Position numbers and translations under genes: made by a program. 64,000 bases of DNA, taken from Lacticaseibacillus mingshuiensis (GTDB lineage: Bacteria; Bacillota; Bacilli; Lactobacillales; Lactobacillaceae). Positions 54,432 to 63,690 of the stretch are shown piece after piece. Position 1 is the first letter of the stretch, and every line of letters starts with the position of its first letter. The notes under the pieces are model-generated. The model made no database searches. It was not told the DNA's origin and worked only from the letters and a program-made list of their open reading frames with translations. The DNA lies in assembly GCF_016861785.1 (NCBI RefSeq), contig NZ_BOLS01000003.1, forward strand, positions 123,593 to 187,592. Reading direction: 5' to 3'.

Positions 54432-56516
54432 ATGTTTTCAGTTGATCAGATCGATACACGCACTGGCACAGCCAGTACCTACGAATTTTCCCATGGCAAC
54501 ACGCTGCCATTGACCGGCGTACCGTTTGGGATGAATTACCTCAGCGTGCAGACCACCCAGGCGGATACCCCGTGGTGGTTCGACCCGCACCAGACCGCGT
54601 TTGCCGGCCTGCGCATCACCCATCAGCCAAGCCCGTGGATCGGCGATTACCAGCACGTCCTGTTCACCCCGCTGAGTGGCGACGGCTTTGCCGAGACGCC
54701 GCTTCTGACATATGACCCCAAGGCTGCGACCTTTGCCCCACACCTCCTGCACCTGACCGAGCAGGGCCAACAGATCGCCATGACCGCCACAGCCGGCTTG
54801 ACCGGCGGCGCGATTCGCCTGCATTCGCTGACCGGCACGACCTTGCGCCTGCGCATCACCTCGCCGAAAAGCGCGTACGTGAATACGGAAAATAATGTGA
54901 TCACGCTGACCACCAGCAATTTTTCTGGCAGCGAAGATCCGGATTTCACCATGTGGCTGACGCTGACTGTTCCGGAAGGCCAGCCGCTGCCAACCGTTGA
55001 AGCGGCCGGCACCGACGCGACGGATCTTGTCTTCACCACCGCAACGGCCGAAGTGCGCTTTGCCACCTCGTTCTTGTCCGCGCAACAAGGCAAGTTGAAC
55101 CTGTCGCGCCTGGCACAATTCTCCTTCGATGACCTCGTGGCGGTGCATCGCGAAGCTTGGCAGACCCATTTTGACCAGATCGAAGTCAGCGACCATCACG
55201 CGGACCGCGAAAATCTGTTTTACGCCAACTTCTACCGCGCGCTGCTGTTTCCGATGCGGTTCTACGAAGAAGATGCCAAGGGCGCGCCGCAGCATTACGA
55301 CACCACCTCGAAAACCGTGCGGCCTGGCAAGCTTTTCACCAACATCGGCTTCTGGGATACTTACAAGAGCAGCTTCCCGCTGTACACCTTGCTCATGCCG
55401 GCGCAATACCACGACTTCCTGGAAGGCTGCCTGAACTCGTTCAAAGAGACCGGCTTCTTGCCGCGCTGGCTCAGCCCGGATGAACGCGGGATGATGCCTG
55501 GGACCATGGTCGATGCCGTAATCGCAGACGCCGCCGTTAAGGGCCAGGCCCAAGACCTCATGCCGCAGTTCCTCGAGGCCATGATCCACGGCGCCGAGAC
55601 CATTTCCCACGATCCGAAATACGGACGCGAAGGCCTCGCCGAATACCTCGAGCTCGGGTACGTCCCGGCCGAGATTCACGAAAGCGTCAATAAGACCCTC
55701 GATTACGCCTATTCTGACTGGCTGATCAGCGTCGTCGCCACCAGCCTTGGAAAAACCGAGATCGCCGCGAAATACGCCAAGCGCTCGGAAAACTGGCGCA
55801 ACGTGTTTGACCCAAGCGTTAAGCTCATGCACAGCAAGGACAAGGCCGGCCACTTCACCCCTGGCTTCGACGACCTCGCCTGGGGCAACGGCTTCACAGA
55901 AGGCGGCGCCTGGCAAAGCAGCTTCGCCGTGTACGAAGACCTGCCCGGCTTGATCGAAGCCACCGGCGGCAAGGACGCCTTTGTGGAAAATCTGCACAAA
56001 ATGGTCAACCAGCCGGCAGTCTACCATGTCGGCAGTTATGGTGGCACCATTCACGAAATGCGAGAGCTCGCCGCCCAGCCATTTGGCCAGCTCGCCATTT
56101 CCAACCAGCCAAGTTTCCATCTGCCATATCTCTTCGCCATTGCGAGCGACTCCCACAGCACGGAACTCGTCGTGAAGCAGCTCTTACTGCACGCCTTTTC
56201 CACAGCGCCGGAAGGATATCCAGGCGATGAAGATAACGGCTCGATGGCCAGCTGGGTCCTCTGGTCCGGCCTCGGCTTCTACCCTGTGACGCCGGGCTCC
56301 GGCAAATACGTCCTTGGCGTGCCGTTCTTCGACCATGTCGCCATTCACCTGCCAAATGGCAACACGCTGACCCTGACGACCCCGAACAACCACGACGCAT
56401 TGAACTTCGTGGGCGAACGGACGCTCAACGGCAAGCCGCTCAATGGCCCATTCATCTCCCATGCGGCGCTTGAAGCCGGCGGGGAAATGCGGACGACCTT
56501 GCAGCTGCTGGGTTAA
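54432..56516 (+). CDS. GH92 alpha-mannosidase
   Basis: A 694-residue calcium-dependent family-92 enzyme. An N-terminal beta-sandwich (about 1-225) precedes the helical catalytic domain, with LPRWLSPDERGMMPGTM, DAVIADAAVKG and the family stretch DNGSMASWVLWSGLGFYPVTPGS near the C-terminus. GH92 enzymes remove alpha-1,2 (some alpha-1,3 or -1,4) mannose from high-mannose N-glycans or yeast mannan. Most are secreted; this one has no signal peptide. The start at 54432 follows AAAGGAA; the longer frame upstream reads through the GC-rich leader. Confidence 0.92.
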   Translation: MFSVDQIDTRTGTASTYEFSHGNTLPLTGVPFGMNYLSVQTTQADTPWWFDPHQTAFAGLRITHQPSPWIGDYQHVLFTPLSGDGFAETPLLTYDPKAATFAPHLLHLTEQGQQIAMTATAGLTGGAIRLHSLTGTTLRLRITSPKSAYVNTENNVITLTTSNFSGSEDPDFTMWLTLTVPEGQPLPTVEAAGTDATDLVFTTATAEVRFATSFLSAQQGKLNLSRLAQFSFDDLVAVHREAWQTHFDQIEVSDHHADRENLFYANFYRALLFPMRFYEEDAKGAPQHYDTTSKTVRPGKLFTNIGFWDTYKSSFPLYTLLMPAQYHDFLEGCLNSFKETGFLPRWLSPDERGMMPGTMVDAVIADAAVKGQAQDLMPQFLEAMIHGAETISHDPKYGREGLAEYLELGYVPAEIHESVNKTLDYAYSDWLISVVATSLGKTEIAAKYAKRSENWRNVFDPSVKLMHSKDKAGHFTPGFDDLAWGNGFTEGGAWQSSFAVYEDLPGLIEATGGKDAFVENLHKMVNQPAVYHVGSYGGTIHEMRELAAQPFGQLAISNQPSFHLPYLFAIASDSHSTELVVKQLLLHAFSTAPEGYPGDEDNGSMASWVLWSGLGFYPVTPGSGKYVLGVPFFDHVAIHLPNGNTLTLTTPNNHDALNFVGERTLNGKPLNGPFISHAALEAGGEMRTTLQLLG

Positions 56517-56533
56517 CTTGATTTGAAAATTGG

Positions 56534-56566
56534 AACGTCGCTTGCTGATGCAGGCGGCGTTTTTTT
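56534..56566 (+). terminator. GH92 terminator
   Basis: Stem AACGUCGCUUGC / GCAGGCGGCGUU with wobble pairs, followed by seven T residues. Confidence 0.85.
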
Positions 56567-56621
56567 GATTCTGGAGGGGCAACGCGCCAGGCAGCCCCGT
56601 GTCCATCGGGTCGGACGCAAA

Positions 56622-56657
56622 AAATCGCAGAGGCGTCTAGTGCGCACCTCTGCGATC
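56622..56657 (-). terminator. Terminator of the LPXTG surface protein gene
   Basis: Stem ATCGCAGAGG / CCTCTGCGAT with a T-run on the minus strand. Confidence 0.88.
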
Positions 56658-56705
56658 TTCGGATCATTCTAATTGATGCTCATAGTTGCGGTCAGCCCGC
56701 TGCAA

Positions 56706-59700
56706 TCAGTCTTCCGCGTCGTGTTTGCGCTTGGCGCCAAAGCCAAACAGCAAACCGATCAGTGCCAGCCCACTCAATGCAATGGCTGGGTTCACGGCAT
56801 CGCCAGTCTGTGGCAGGGACGGGTCGTTCTTGGTTGCGGCCTTCTTGCCAGCTTTGTTCGAGCCGGTCGCTTGGTCGCCCGTCGTTGTGCCAGTCCCCTT
56901 ATCGCCAGTCTGATCACCGGTTTGGTCGCCGGTGCCGTTGGTGTTGGTGCCGGTTCCGTTATCGCCGGTATTGCCACCATTGCCGTTATTGCCGTTTCCA
57001 CCATTATCGGTGCCGTCGCCGCCGTGATTGTCGACGATCGGGTTGCCATTGGCATCATAGCCGCTATCCGCCAATTCATCGACGGTTGTAGAGACACTGT
57101 CGCCATTTTCGGTAATGGTCTGACTGCTGGTCCCTTCATCTGGCACTTGTCCTTCTGGGTAGCCATCTGGGCCATAGCCCTGATCATGCAGGTCCGCCGG
57201 CGTCGTGGAGACGCTATCGCCATTTTGCTCGATTGTTTGCGAGCTTGTGCCTTCGTCTGGAACCTGACCTTCTGGATAACCGTCGGGGCCATAGCCTTGG
57301 TCGTGGAGGTCCGCCGGCGTTGTGGAGACGCTGTCGCCATTTTGCTCGATTGTTTGCGAGCTCGTGCCTTCATCTGGAACCTGGCCTTCTGGGTAGCCAT
57401 CCGGGCCGTAGCCTTGGTCGTGGAGGTCCGCTGGCGTCGTGTAGACCCCGTCACCATTTTGCTCGCGGAAGGCAGTGCCCGTGTCCGGCAGCTGAGCCGC
57501 GTAATACGTGATCGTCGTGGTATCGGTCAGCGACTCGATCATCGCGGTTGGGTCCTGATCGAACGTCATCCCGTTCAGCGCGGAAAAATCGTTGGTGATC
57601 GTGCTGCCAAAATCAGGTAGATAGGTCGTGCCATCCCCAACGTTGATGATTGGGAAGGTCATGCCATCCAACACAGTCGGGTCGGTCGTCGAAACCGTAT
57701 ACTTGCCGGTGACGGCATCATAGGTGATCGTCCAGTTGATCGTCTCCGTCGTTGATTGTGGAAGCTTCGAGGCATCCACGTCATCCGTTGCGGCCACCAC
57801 ATCCGTCGTCAGGGTCTGAGTCACCGAGGTAATGGTCTTCTGGTGAACCAGGTGGACGGAGAAGCTCTGATTTGGGTTATACGAGTTATACGGCACACTG
57901 CCAGTATCCGCTTGGTCCGCCGCTAATTCATATCCTTCCGGAACGGTTGCCGTCCATGTTGGCGTATCGAAATAGGATTCGGAGCCAACAATTGTGCCAT
58001 CATTGTCATCATCGACATAATTCAGGGTCGTGATGACGCGCTTCATCCCAAAATCGACTGAGCCATCGCTGTCCGGAATCGTGTATTCAAGCGTATTTCC
58101 ATTGGCATAATAGTACCGATCTCGGGTGCCAGCACCATATGCCCCAAAAACAGCAAGATTCGTGCCCTGCACCGTGTACGTGCCGGTCGAGCCGCGCTTG
58201 CCAGTGATGGAATCCGTGCCGATCACCTTGTTGCCGTCATCCACATCCACATAATTGATCGTGAGCGTGATCAGCGGCAGACCATCGTCGTCATAGCCAC
58301 TCGCATTGAGTTGATCCGTCGTGACCGAGGTCGGTGTTGGATCCACCTGTTCTTTGAACGCGGTGTAGTTGTAAGTGATCGTCTGTTCATTTGGCGCAGC
58401 CGCCAATGCCGCCGTTGGATCTTGGGTGAAGGTCTGCCCTACCTGATCCTCAGAGCTGCGCGTTGGGACCTCCGTTTGATCCGGCACATAGGTCACACCG
58501 TCGCCAACATCGATCGGATCCACTTTGAAGCTGTCGAAAACAGCATCATCACTCGTCAGCGTGTAGATTCCTGTGGCCTCGTCCTTGTCGATGGTCCATT
58601 TGATCGTTTGGACAACTGGGGAAGGAAGCTTGCTGGCGTCCACACCTTCGCCGGCCGCGAACTTAGTCGTAAACGTCTGGTCGTATTGGGTCACCGTGTG
58701 CTTGTGCTTGACGTGAATCGTGATGCCATCCATATCCGGGCTGAAGGTGATCGAGCCAGTGCCAGACTGGCCATCTGCAAGTTCATAGCCAGCTGGCAAG
58801 TTAGCGGTCCAATTGGTGGTTTGATCCGTGTAGCCTGTTAGCAATTGAGAGCCGATGACAGCCCCAGGATAGTCCGTGTTATCGTCATCCGCAAAATACA
58901 GGTATTCGTACTGCGTATCAGGTGTATACGTCACGGTTGTGGAATAATCCGCGGCACCCGGATTCTTTTGAATGTCTGCCGCAATATCTGCCTGGGTCTT
59001 GTCCGCTGTGTAGCCGTATACTTCCGGAATCTTGATCTGACTCGTTGTGTCCGTGTTATAGGTATACGAATGGATATCGCCAGTCGCCCGGCCAACCACC
59101 GTCGGCCAGGTACTCGAGATGTTGAGCGGGGCAATCTGCTTGTCGGCCGGAAGACCTGCGTAGTTCACCGTGATGTTGAGGGGACTGGTGTCGGTTTTAG
59201 TGTTCTCAACAAGAGGGAACGTAGCGGTGTAAGATCCACCAGCTTTGTCAGCTGGTACATTGATCGATATGTCGGGGGACCCGCTTGCATAGCTATATGC
59301 CTCAGGATCAATGGCCTCATTCGTTGAATACCCATACCCGCCAAAAACAACAAGATTGTCGCCCTGGGCCGTATAGCCAGCAGAAGTGCCTGCTTTTACA
59401 TATCCAACAAGGTCATGTTCTACGACCTTATTACCATTCGTTGTATCGACATAGTCCACTGTTAGCTTGACCGCATCTGGATCATCAGCGGTGGTCAGCG
59501 ACCCAGAAAAAGCTGCTGGAACGGTCACGGTTGGCGCATCATCACTCGCCACCTGCGTCTGCCCGTCATCGGCGCGCACGGTCTGCGTGTTGCCCGAGAT
59601 GAACGCCGCGCCCGTCAGCAGGGCCAGCGTTGTCAGACCCGCTGCGACCCACTTGCGGCCGCTCTTATACAATTTAACGCGATAAGTTTTTTCATGATCA

Positions 59701-59711
59701 AGTTTTGTCAT
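56706..59711 (-). CDS. LPXTG-anchored MucBP-like repeat surface protein
   Basis: A 1001-residue cell-wall protein. The N-terminus carries a KxYKxGKxW-type signal peptide (KLYKSGRKWVAAG, about 14-26). The body has Thr/Asp-rich beta repeats of MucBP-like type (for example LTVDYVDTTNGNKVVEHDLVG and LTINYVDVDDGNKVIGTDSITG). Three 39-residue repeats follow, then a Gly/Asn/Thr spacer, and the sortase motif LPQTG with a hydrophobic segment and KRKHDAED tail. Such proteins bind mucus or host glycans. GGGAGGT precedes the ATG. Anchoring by sortase A is expected. Confidence 0.92.
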   Translation of the reverse strand: MTKLDHEKTYRVKLYKSGRKWVAAGLTTLALLTGAAFISGNTQTVRADDGQTQVASDDAPTVTVPAAFSGSLTTADDPDAVKLTVDYVDTTNGNKVVEHDLVGYVKAGTSAGYTAQGDNLVVFGGYGYSTNEAIDPEAYSYASGSPDISINVPADKAGGSYTATFPLVENTKTDTSPLNITVNYAGLPADKQIAPLNISSTWPTVVGRATGDIHSYTYNTDTTSQIKIPEVYGYTADKTQADIAADIQKNPGAADYSTTVTYTPDTQYEYLYFADDDNTDYPGAVIGSQLLTGYTDQTTNWTANLPAGYELADGQSGTGSITFSPDMDGITIHVKHKHTVTQYDQTFTTKFAAGEGVDASKLPSPVVQTIKWTIDKDEATGIYTLTSDDAVFDSFKVDPIDVGDGVTYVPDQTEVPTRSSEDQVGQTFTQDPTAALAAAPNEQTITYNYTAFKEQVDPTPTSVTTDQLNASGYDDDGLPLITLTINYVDVDDGNKVIGTDSITGKRGSTGTYTVQGTNLAVFGAYGAGTRDRYYYANGNTLEYTIPDSDGSVDFGMKRVITTLNYVDDDNDGTIVGSESYFDTPTWTATVPEGYELAADQADTGSVPYNSYNPNQSFSVHLVHQKTITSVTQTLTTDVVAATDDVDASKLPQSTTETINWTITYDAVTGKYTVSTTDPTVLDGMTFPIINVGDGTTYLPDFGSTITNDFSALNGMTFDQDPTAMIESLTDTTTITYYAAQLPDTGTAFREQNGDGVYTTPADLHDQGYGPDGYPEGQVPDEGTSSQTIEQNGDSVSTTPADLHDQGYGPDGYPEGQVPDEGTSSQTIEQNGDSVSTTPADLHDQGYGPDGYPEGQVPDEGTSSQTITENGDSVSTTVDELADSGYDANGNPIVDNHGGDGTDNGGNGNNGNGGNTGDNGTGTNTNGTGDQTGDQTGDKGTGTTTGDQATGSNKAGKKAATKNDPSLPQTGDAVNPAIALSGLALIGLLFGFGAKRKHDAED
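57114..57464 (-). repeat. Tandem 117-bp coding repeat in the LPXTG protein
   Basis: Three nearly identical 39-codon units (EQNGDSVSTTPADLHDQGYG...PDEGTSSQTI) and a degenerate fourth (TENGDSVSTTVDELADSGYD). High DNA identity between units points to recent expansion, so copy number may vary between strains. Confidence 0.9.
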
Positions 59712-60103
59712 TCGATTGACCTCCCAAAAATCATTCCGACGTCAGTTCACAATTGCGTCCGTCTGCGCCTTCGCGACAAGTTCTTAGCCCCAACCACTGC
59801 GGCTCACTTGTTGCGTTGGTGCAGGCAGACATCACACAGGCCGGTGTCCCACGACTGGCCTGTGCGGCGTGCTTGACATTCGCGGGAGACCCACGAATGC
59901 CATACTTATACATGTGGGCTTGGTGCCCAAAGTTGCGTGCGAGAAATAGACCGTCGCATGATCGCGGTTTTCTGAATTCGAAACTCGCAAAAGCGTTTGA
60001 CCGCTTCCACTAATTCAGCTCTCGAACCGTCATGAGAATATTTATTTCTCAACAAATGAAGCTTACCAGCAAAATTAGATTATTTTACTTCAGATATAAA
60101 AAA
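59712..60103. other. Gap between the two surface-protein genes
   Basis: It holds a perfect stem CACAGGCC / GGCCTGTG (59835-59864) without a T-tract, possibly a weak terminator for the lectin gene, and an AT-rich stretch from 60000. Short open frames here (for example 59731-59913, minus) lack a ribosome binding site. Confidence 0.45.
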
Positions 60104-63100
60104 CTACATTTCGAAAAATGAACTCCCTTCCAGTCCCGCGCTGTTGGGATTTGCCAATACGTGATTGAGGTGAATCGTGATGTGATCCGAATCGTCAGCA
60201 GTAATCGTGTAATTGACTGTTGAGCGCTGACCGGCCGCGAGTTTATAACCTGCCGGAAGTTTGGAATCGACGGTATAGGTACCCGTCGAATCGGTCAAGC
60301 CGCTGATAGTCTTGACTACGCCTCCTACCTGCTTCTTGGTTGCGTCGTCGAAATATGTGACCTCAAGACTTTCTTCGACCGGTGTATAGGTCACGGTGAT
60401 TGTTTCATCTTTGAGATCGTCAGAATTTACGGCTTGTGGCTGTTCACTTGCGACTTCCGGTTTATCGACCTGATAGCCATCCAAGGTCGGCGAGATGAGC
60501 TCGTCATACTGGCCCTGAGGCGTCGCAAAAGTTTCACCGGTCACTTCATCGGTGACAGTGTTGTACTTAACTGTTTGCGTAACGCTGTTTGGAGTCTTGC
60601 TCTTGTCGCCGTTCTCGATCACATAATTGATTGTCCGGGTGGTATCAGTAGTCCCTTCCGTCAATACGTGATTGAGGTGAATCGTGATATCGTCCGAGTC
60701 GTCGGCCTCAAACTTGTAATCAACAGTTGATTCTTGCTTCTTCGCAAGCTTATAACCCGTTGGAAGATCAGATTTGACAGGATAGGTATCCGTCGAATCA
60801 GTTGGGCCGCTGAGGGTGGTCCTAAGATCTTTCAATTCTTTGCCCGTTGCATCGTCAATATACGTCACCTTAAGTAGTGACTCGACAGGTGTGTATGTGA
60901 CCGTGACAACCTCATTTGCATTCAGGTCATCAACGGCGCTCGCTTGGGGTTGTTTGCTTGGCACTTCTGCCACATCAGCAGTATAGCCTGCAAGGTCTGG
61001 TGAGGTGACTTTATCGTATTGGCCCTGAGGCGTCGCAAAAGGCTTACCGGTCACTTCATCGGTGACAGTGTTGTAGGTAACTGTTTGCTTAACGCTCTCC
61101 GGGGTTTTGCTCTTGTCGCCGTTCTCGATCACATAGTTGATTGTCCGCGTAGTTGTCGTAGTGCCTTCAGATATCTTATGAGTTAGGTTCACGGTGAAGT
61201 CATCAGAATCATCCGCAGTCAGTACATAGGAAATCAGCTTTGCTTGGCCTTCAGCCAGGACATATCCAGAAGGTAATGTGACGATGTAATCACCCTGCTG
61301 GTCTGTTTTCCCCGAAATCGTCTTCTCCGATAATTGTTGCTGTAATGCGGTGTCAAAATAGGAGACCTTGAGCGCAACATCCTGCGCAGTGTAAGGTACT
61401 TCTACAGTCGTGTTACCTGCAGGAAAATTGGTCGGGACCTTCGAAGTATCGGCGGTATACCCCGGAAACATCGGCACAGTGTAATCACCGACAGGGGCAT
61501 CGGTTGTACCAGTGATCACCTGATCAGCCGGCGTCTTGTCTGCTGGCAAACCTGTGTAGTGAATTGTTAACGTTGCTTGGTCCGCAGTGTAAGTAACAGT
61601 CTTTGTTTGATCAGTAGGCTCAACAGTCGTGGCCGTTGGGTTTTCAAATGAGACAGTCTTCTGGTCAGCGGTATACCCGTCGATCACCGGCGAATCAATC
61701 GAGTCAAGATTGCTGCCAATGGGTGCCCAGGTTTGAATACCAGTCACAAGATCAGTGTCGTGTGTCCACTCAACTGGTGTTGCTACATCTGCTGGCGTCT
61801 TATCTCCCGCGCCGGTATAGGTCACCTTATCAGTTGTCTTGAATGTGTCAGCCGTATGCTTGTGTTTCAGATGAATAGTGACGGGCTCACTGCCTTTATT
61901 GAGTTTCAGTGTCCCTGTTGTCTCTTGCCCATCAGCAAAAACATACTTCTCACTCGGCAGCATCGCGGTCCAATTGACTGTATCGTCCGGATCCCCTTTG
62001 ACCGTCGTAGTGGTATCAACCTGCTTGCCACCTTCATCATCCCAGAAAACAAAATCTTGCGAGACTGCCTTTTGTAGATTGATGGTCACCTTTTGGCCGC
62101 TACCAAACGTGACCTGAGTGCCATCTTCATTGGTGTCGCCATCGCCCTCGACGCTGACCACCTTGTACTCTTTGCCAATGTATTCGTTATAGAGGTCGGC
62201 GTATTCCTTGCTTTCCTCCATCGTCGCGGTTTTCCCAAGCTGGCCAGGCAACTCGAGTGTCTTATCAGCGGTCGAATTATCGACGTCATGGAAAACAACC
62301 TGCGTCACCCCAACAGGCGCGTAGGTGAATCGATCAAGTACAAAGACCTGTTTATCATGCTCCTGCCCGGTCGAACCAGAAATGATAAACGAAACGGGTT
62401 TTGTGGTGCCATCGTCGTTGAAAAAGTCAGCAGGAACTGGCATCTCTTGAGTCCAGGACTGGCCATTAATTTTGTCGGTGACCTCTACAGAAAAGACACC
62501 ACTATTATTGGTGGCATCGTAATGATATGAAGCATCGATGCTCAAATTAAACTTGATGGTGTTTGAAGAATTTCGTGTTGGTTTAGAAATATTGACAGCA
62601 TGCTCACCAACGTTTCGACCGTTATTCTTGCGAGCATCGACAGGGCTTTCAGCTTTTCGATGGGTTGCCACGCCATTGAGTGTCGTGAGGGTGCCGCCGT
62701 TGCTGGAGGTAACAAAAGAGGTTTGCCCCTCTTCGGTGCCATCAAATTTATCCGCCGTATAGTTCGCGACTCCCGAGTGCATATCCTTGACCTTATCTGA
62801 AGAAACTGGCCCATTTGAGAAAGTATCCAGCTTCCACCCAAAGACATCTGGCAAAGACCCATTCGTTTTGTCCGAACTACTTAATCCGAGAGAGCCACCA
62901 TCTGCCCCAACAGCGGTTGAATTGCCCGTATGAAAACCGAAGGCAAGACCATCCGCATCGTTTGCACCGGTGGTATTGGTCACAACAACATGGCCAACAA
63001 GTTCGAAATCATGACTCAGGTCAATTTTGTTTTTAAGAGTGACGTTACCTGACTGATTAGGTGTATCCGGCGTCACAAGAATCTGGGCTGAAGTGGAGTC

Positions 63101-63451
63101 TCCGACTCGGGAAACATCAACCTTGCTATCTGCTGTGTTCGACAGGAAGTTAGCATAAAAATTGTCATAGTTAACGTTGATCGCGGTCCCAGCCTCATCA
63201 ACGAACGACTTCAGATTCTTCTCTGGTTCTCCCGGCATAACCGTATTTGACGTATTTAGATCCGTCGTCAAAGACGTATCCGGCTCACTTACATCCGTTG
63301 CCGCAGCCGCCGCGGTCACCGGTGCCGCACTTTGCGTCCCAACATACACGCCGGCCGTGCCGATGCCAAATAAGGCGATCCCGGCAACAAGCCATTTCCT
63401 GCCAGCTTTGTACATTTTAAAATGGACTTTCCTATCTCCGTTGCTCATCAT
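60104..63451 (-). CDS. L-type lectin / MucBP surface protein without visible LPXTG anchor
   Basis: A 1115-residue secreted protein. The KxYKxGKxW-type signal region is KMYKAGRKWLVAG (about 12-24). An L-type (legume-like) lectin domain at about 70-385 contains DGLAFGFHTGNS and PDVFGWKLDTFSNG. Several MucBP-type repeats follow (TRTINYVIENGDKSKTP appears twice, 510 bp apart; VTYTPVE three times). The protein ends LANPNSAGLEGSSFFEM with no LPXTG motif, hydrophobic segment or basic tail. It may be truncated, or released or held non-covalently. GGGGGA precedes the ATG. Confidence 0.88.
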   Translation of the reverse strand: MMSNGDRKVHFKMYKAGRKWLVAGIALFGIGTAGVYVGTQSAAPVTAAAAATDVSEPDTSLTTDLNTSNTVMPGEPEKNLKSFVDEAGTAINVNYDNFYANFLSNTADSKVDVSRVGDSTSAQILVTPDTPNQSGNVTLKNKIDLSHDFELVGHVVVTNTTGANDADGLAFGFHTGNSTAVGADGGSLGLSSSDKTNGSLPDVFGWKLDTFSNGPVSSDKVKDMHSGVANYTADKFDGTEEGQTSFVTSSNGGTLTTLNGVATHRKAESPVDARKNNGRNVGEHAVNISKPTRNSSNTIKFNLSIDASYHYDATNNSGVFSVEVTDKINGQSWTQEMPVPADFFNDDGTTKPVSFIISGSTGQEHDKQVFVLDRFTYAPVGVTQVVFHDVDNSTADKTLELPGQLGKTATMEESKEYADLYNEYIGKEYKVVSVEGDGDTNEDGTQVTFGSGQKVTINLQKAVSQDFVFWDDEGGKQVDTTTTVKGDPDDTVNWTAMLPSEKYVFADGQETTGTLKLNKGSEPVTIHLKHKHTADTFKTTDKVTYTGAGDKTPADVATPVEWTHDTDLVTGIQTWAPIGSNLDSIDSPVIDGYTADQKTVSFENPTATTVEPTDQTKTVTYTADQATLTIHYTGLPADKTPADQVITGTTDAPVGDYTVPMFPGYTADTSKVPTNFPAGNTTVEVPYTAQDVALKVSYFDTALQQQLSEKTISGKTDQQGDYIVTLPSGYVLAEGQAKLISYVLTADDSDDFTVNLTHKISEGTTTTTRTINYVIENGDKSKTPESVKQTVTYNTVTDEVTGKPFATPQGQYDKVTSPDLAGYTADVAEVPSKQPQASAVDDLNANEVVTVTYTPVESLLKVTYIDDATGKELKDLRTTLSGPTDSTDTYPVKSDLPTGYKLAKKQESTVDYKFEADDSDDITIHLNHVLTEGTTDTTRTINYVIENGDKSKTPNSVTQTVKYNTVTDEVTGETFATPQGQYDELISPTLDGYQVDKPEVASEQPQAVNSDDLKDETITVTYTPVEESLEVTYFDDATKKQVGGVVKTISGLTDSTGTYTVDSKLPAGYKLAAGQRSTVNYTITADDSDHITIHLNHVLANPNSAGLEGSSFFEM
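60510..61150 (-). repeat. Direct repeat of MucBP modules, period 510 bp
   Basis: The strings GGCCCTGAGGCGTCGCAAAA (60511 and 61021) and the surrounding roughly 130 bp are nearly identical. They encode duplicated modules of about 170 residues within the lectin-MucBP protein. Confidence 0.8.
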
Positions 63452-63489
63452 TAGTCCCCCCGACTATGAATTTATTATGAGAGATAAAA

Positions 63490-63522
63490 CAAAAAGCACC
63501 CCCATTTTCAGGGAGTGCTTTG
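63490..63522 (-). terminator. Terminator facing the lectin gene
   Basis: Minus-strand stem AAGCAC-CCC / GGG-GTGCTT with a T-run. It overlaps the stop codon of the small frame at 63508-63690 and ends transcription from upstream of the lectin gene. Confidence 0.7.
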
Positions 63523-63690
63523 AACAAAGCGCGGCAAATAAAGATCGCCGAGCTTATAAGATCGGCCGGTTATGCAGATCATCTCGCACAACTTACTCCG
63601 ACCATCGTCAAAAGTCTTCCCCAAAAGGCTCTCATATTCAGCTAATATATCACCGCCAAATAATGTAGGCAAAATATTGGAAACTTGCAT
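63508..63690 (-). CDS. Small open frame of unknown function, possibly a gene remnant
   Basis: Sixty codons (MQVSNILPTLFGGDILAEYE... ending PRFVQSTP) whose stop lies in a terminator, as expected for a real gene end. No clear ribosome binding site precedes the ATG, and the DNA is more AT-rich than the neighbours. It may be a short gene or the 3' remnant of a decayed one. No family recognised. Confidence 0.3.
   Translation of the reverse strand: MQVSNILPTLFGGDILAEYESLLGKTFDDGRSKLCEMICITGRSYKLGDLYLPRFVQSTP

Noticed and set aside
59731..59913. 60-residue frame between the surface-protein genes
   Set aside because: No ribosome binding site, cysteine-rich random composition, and it spans a perfect hairpin.
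60104..60130. Frameshift restoring an LPXTG anchor to the lectin protein
   Set aside because: I read the other two minus-strand frames downstream and found no LPXTG, hydrophobic segment and basic tail before the next gene.
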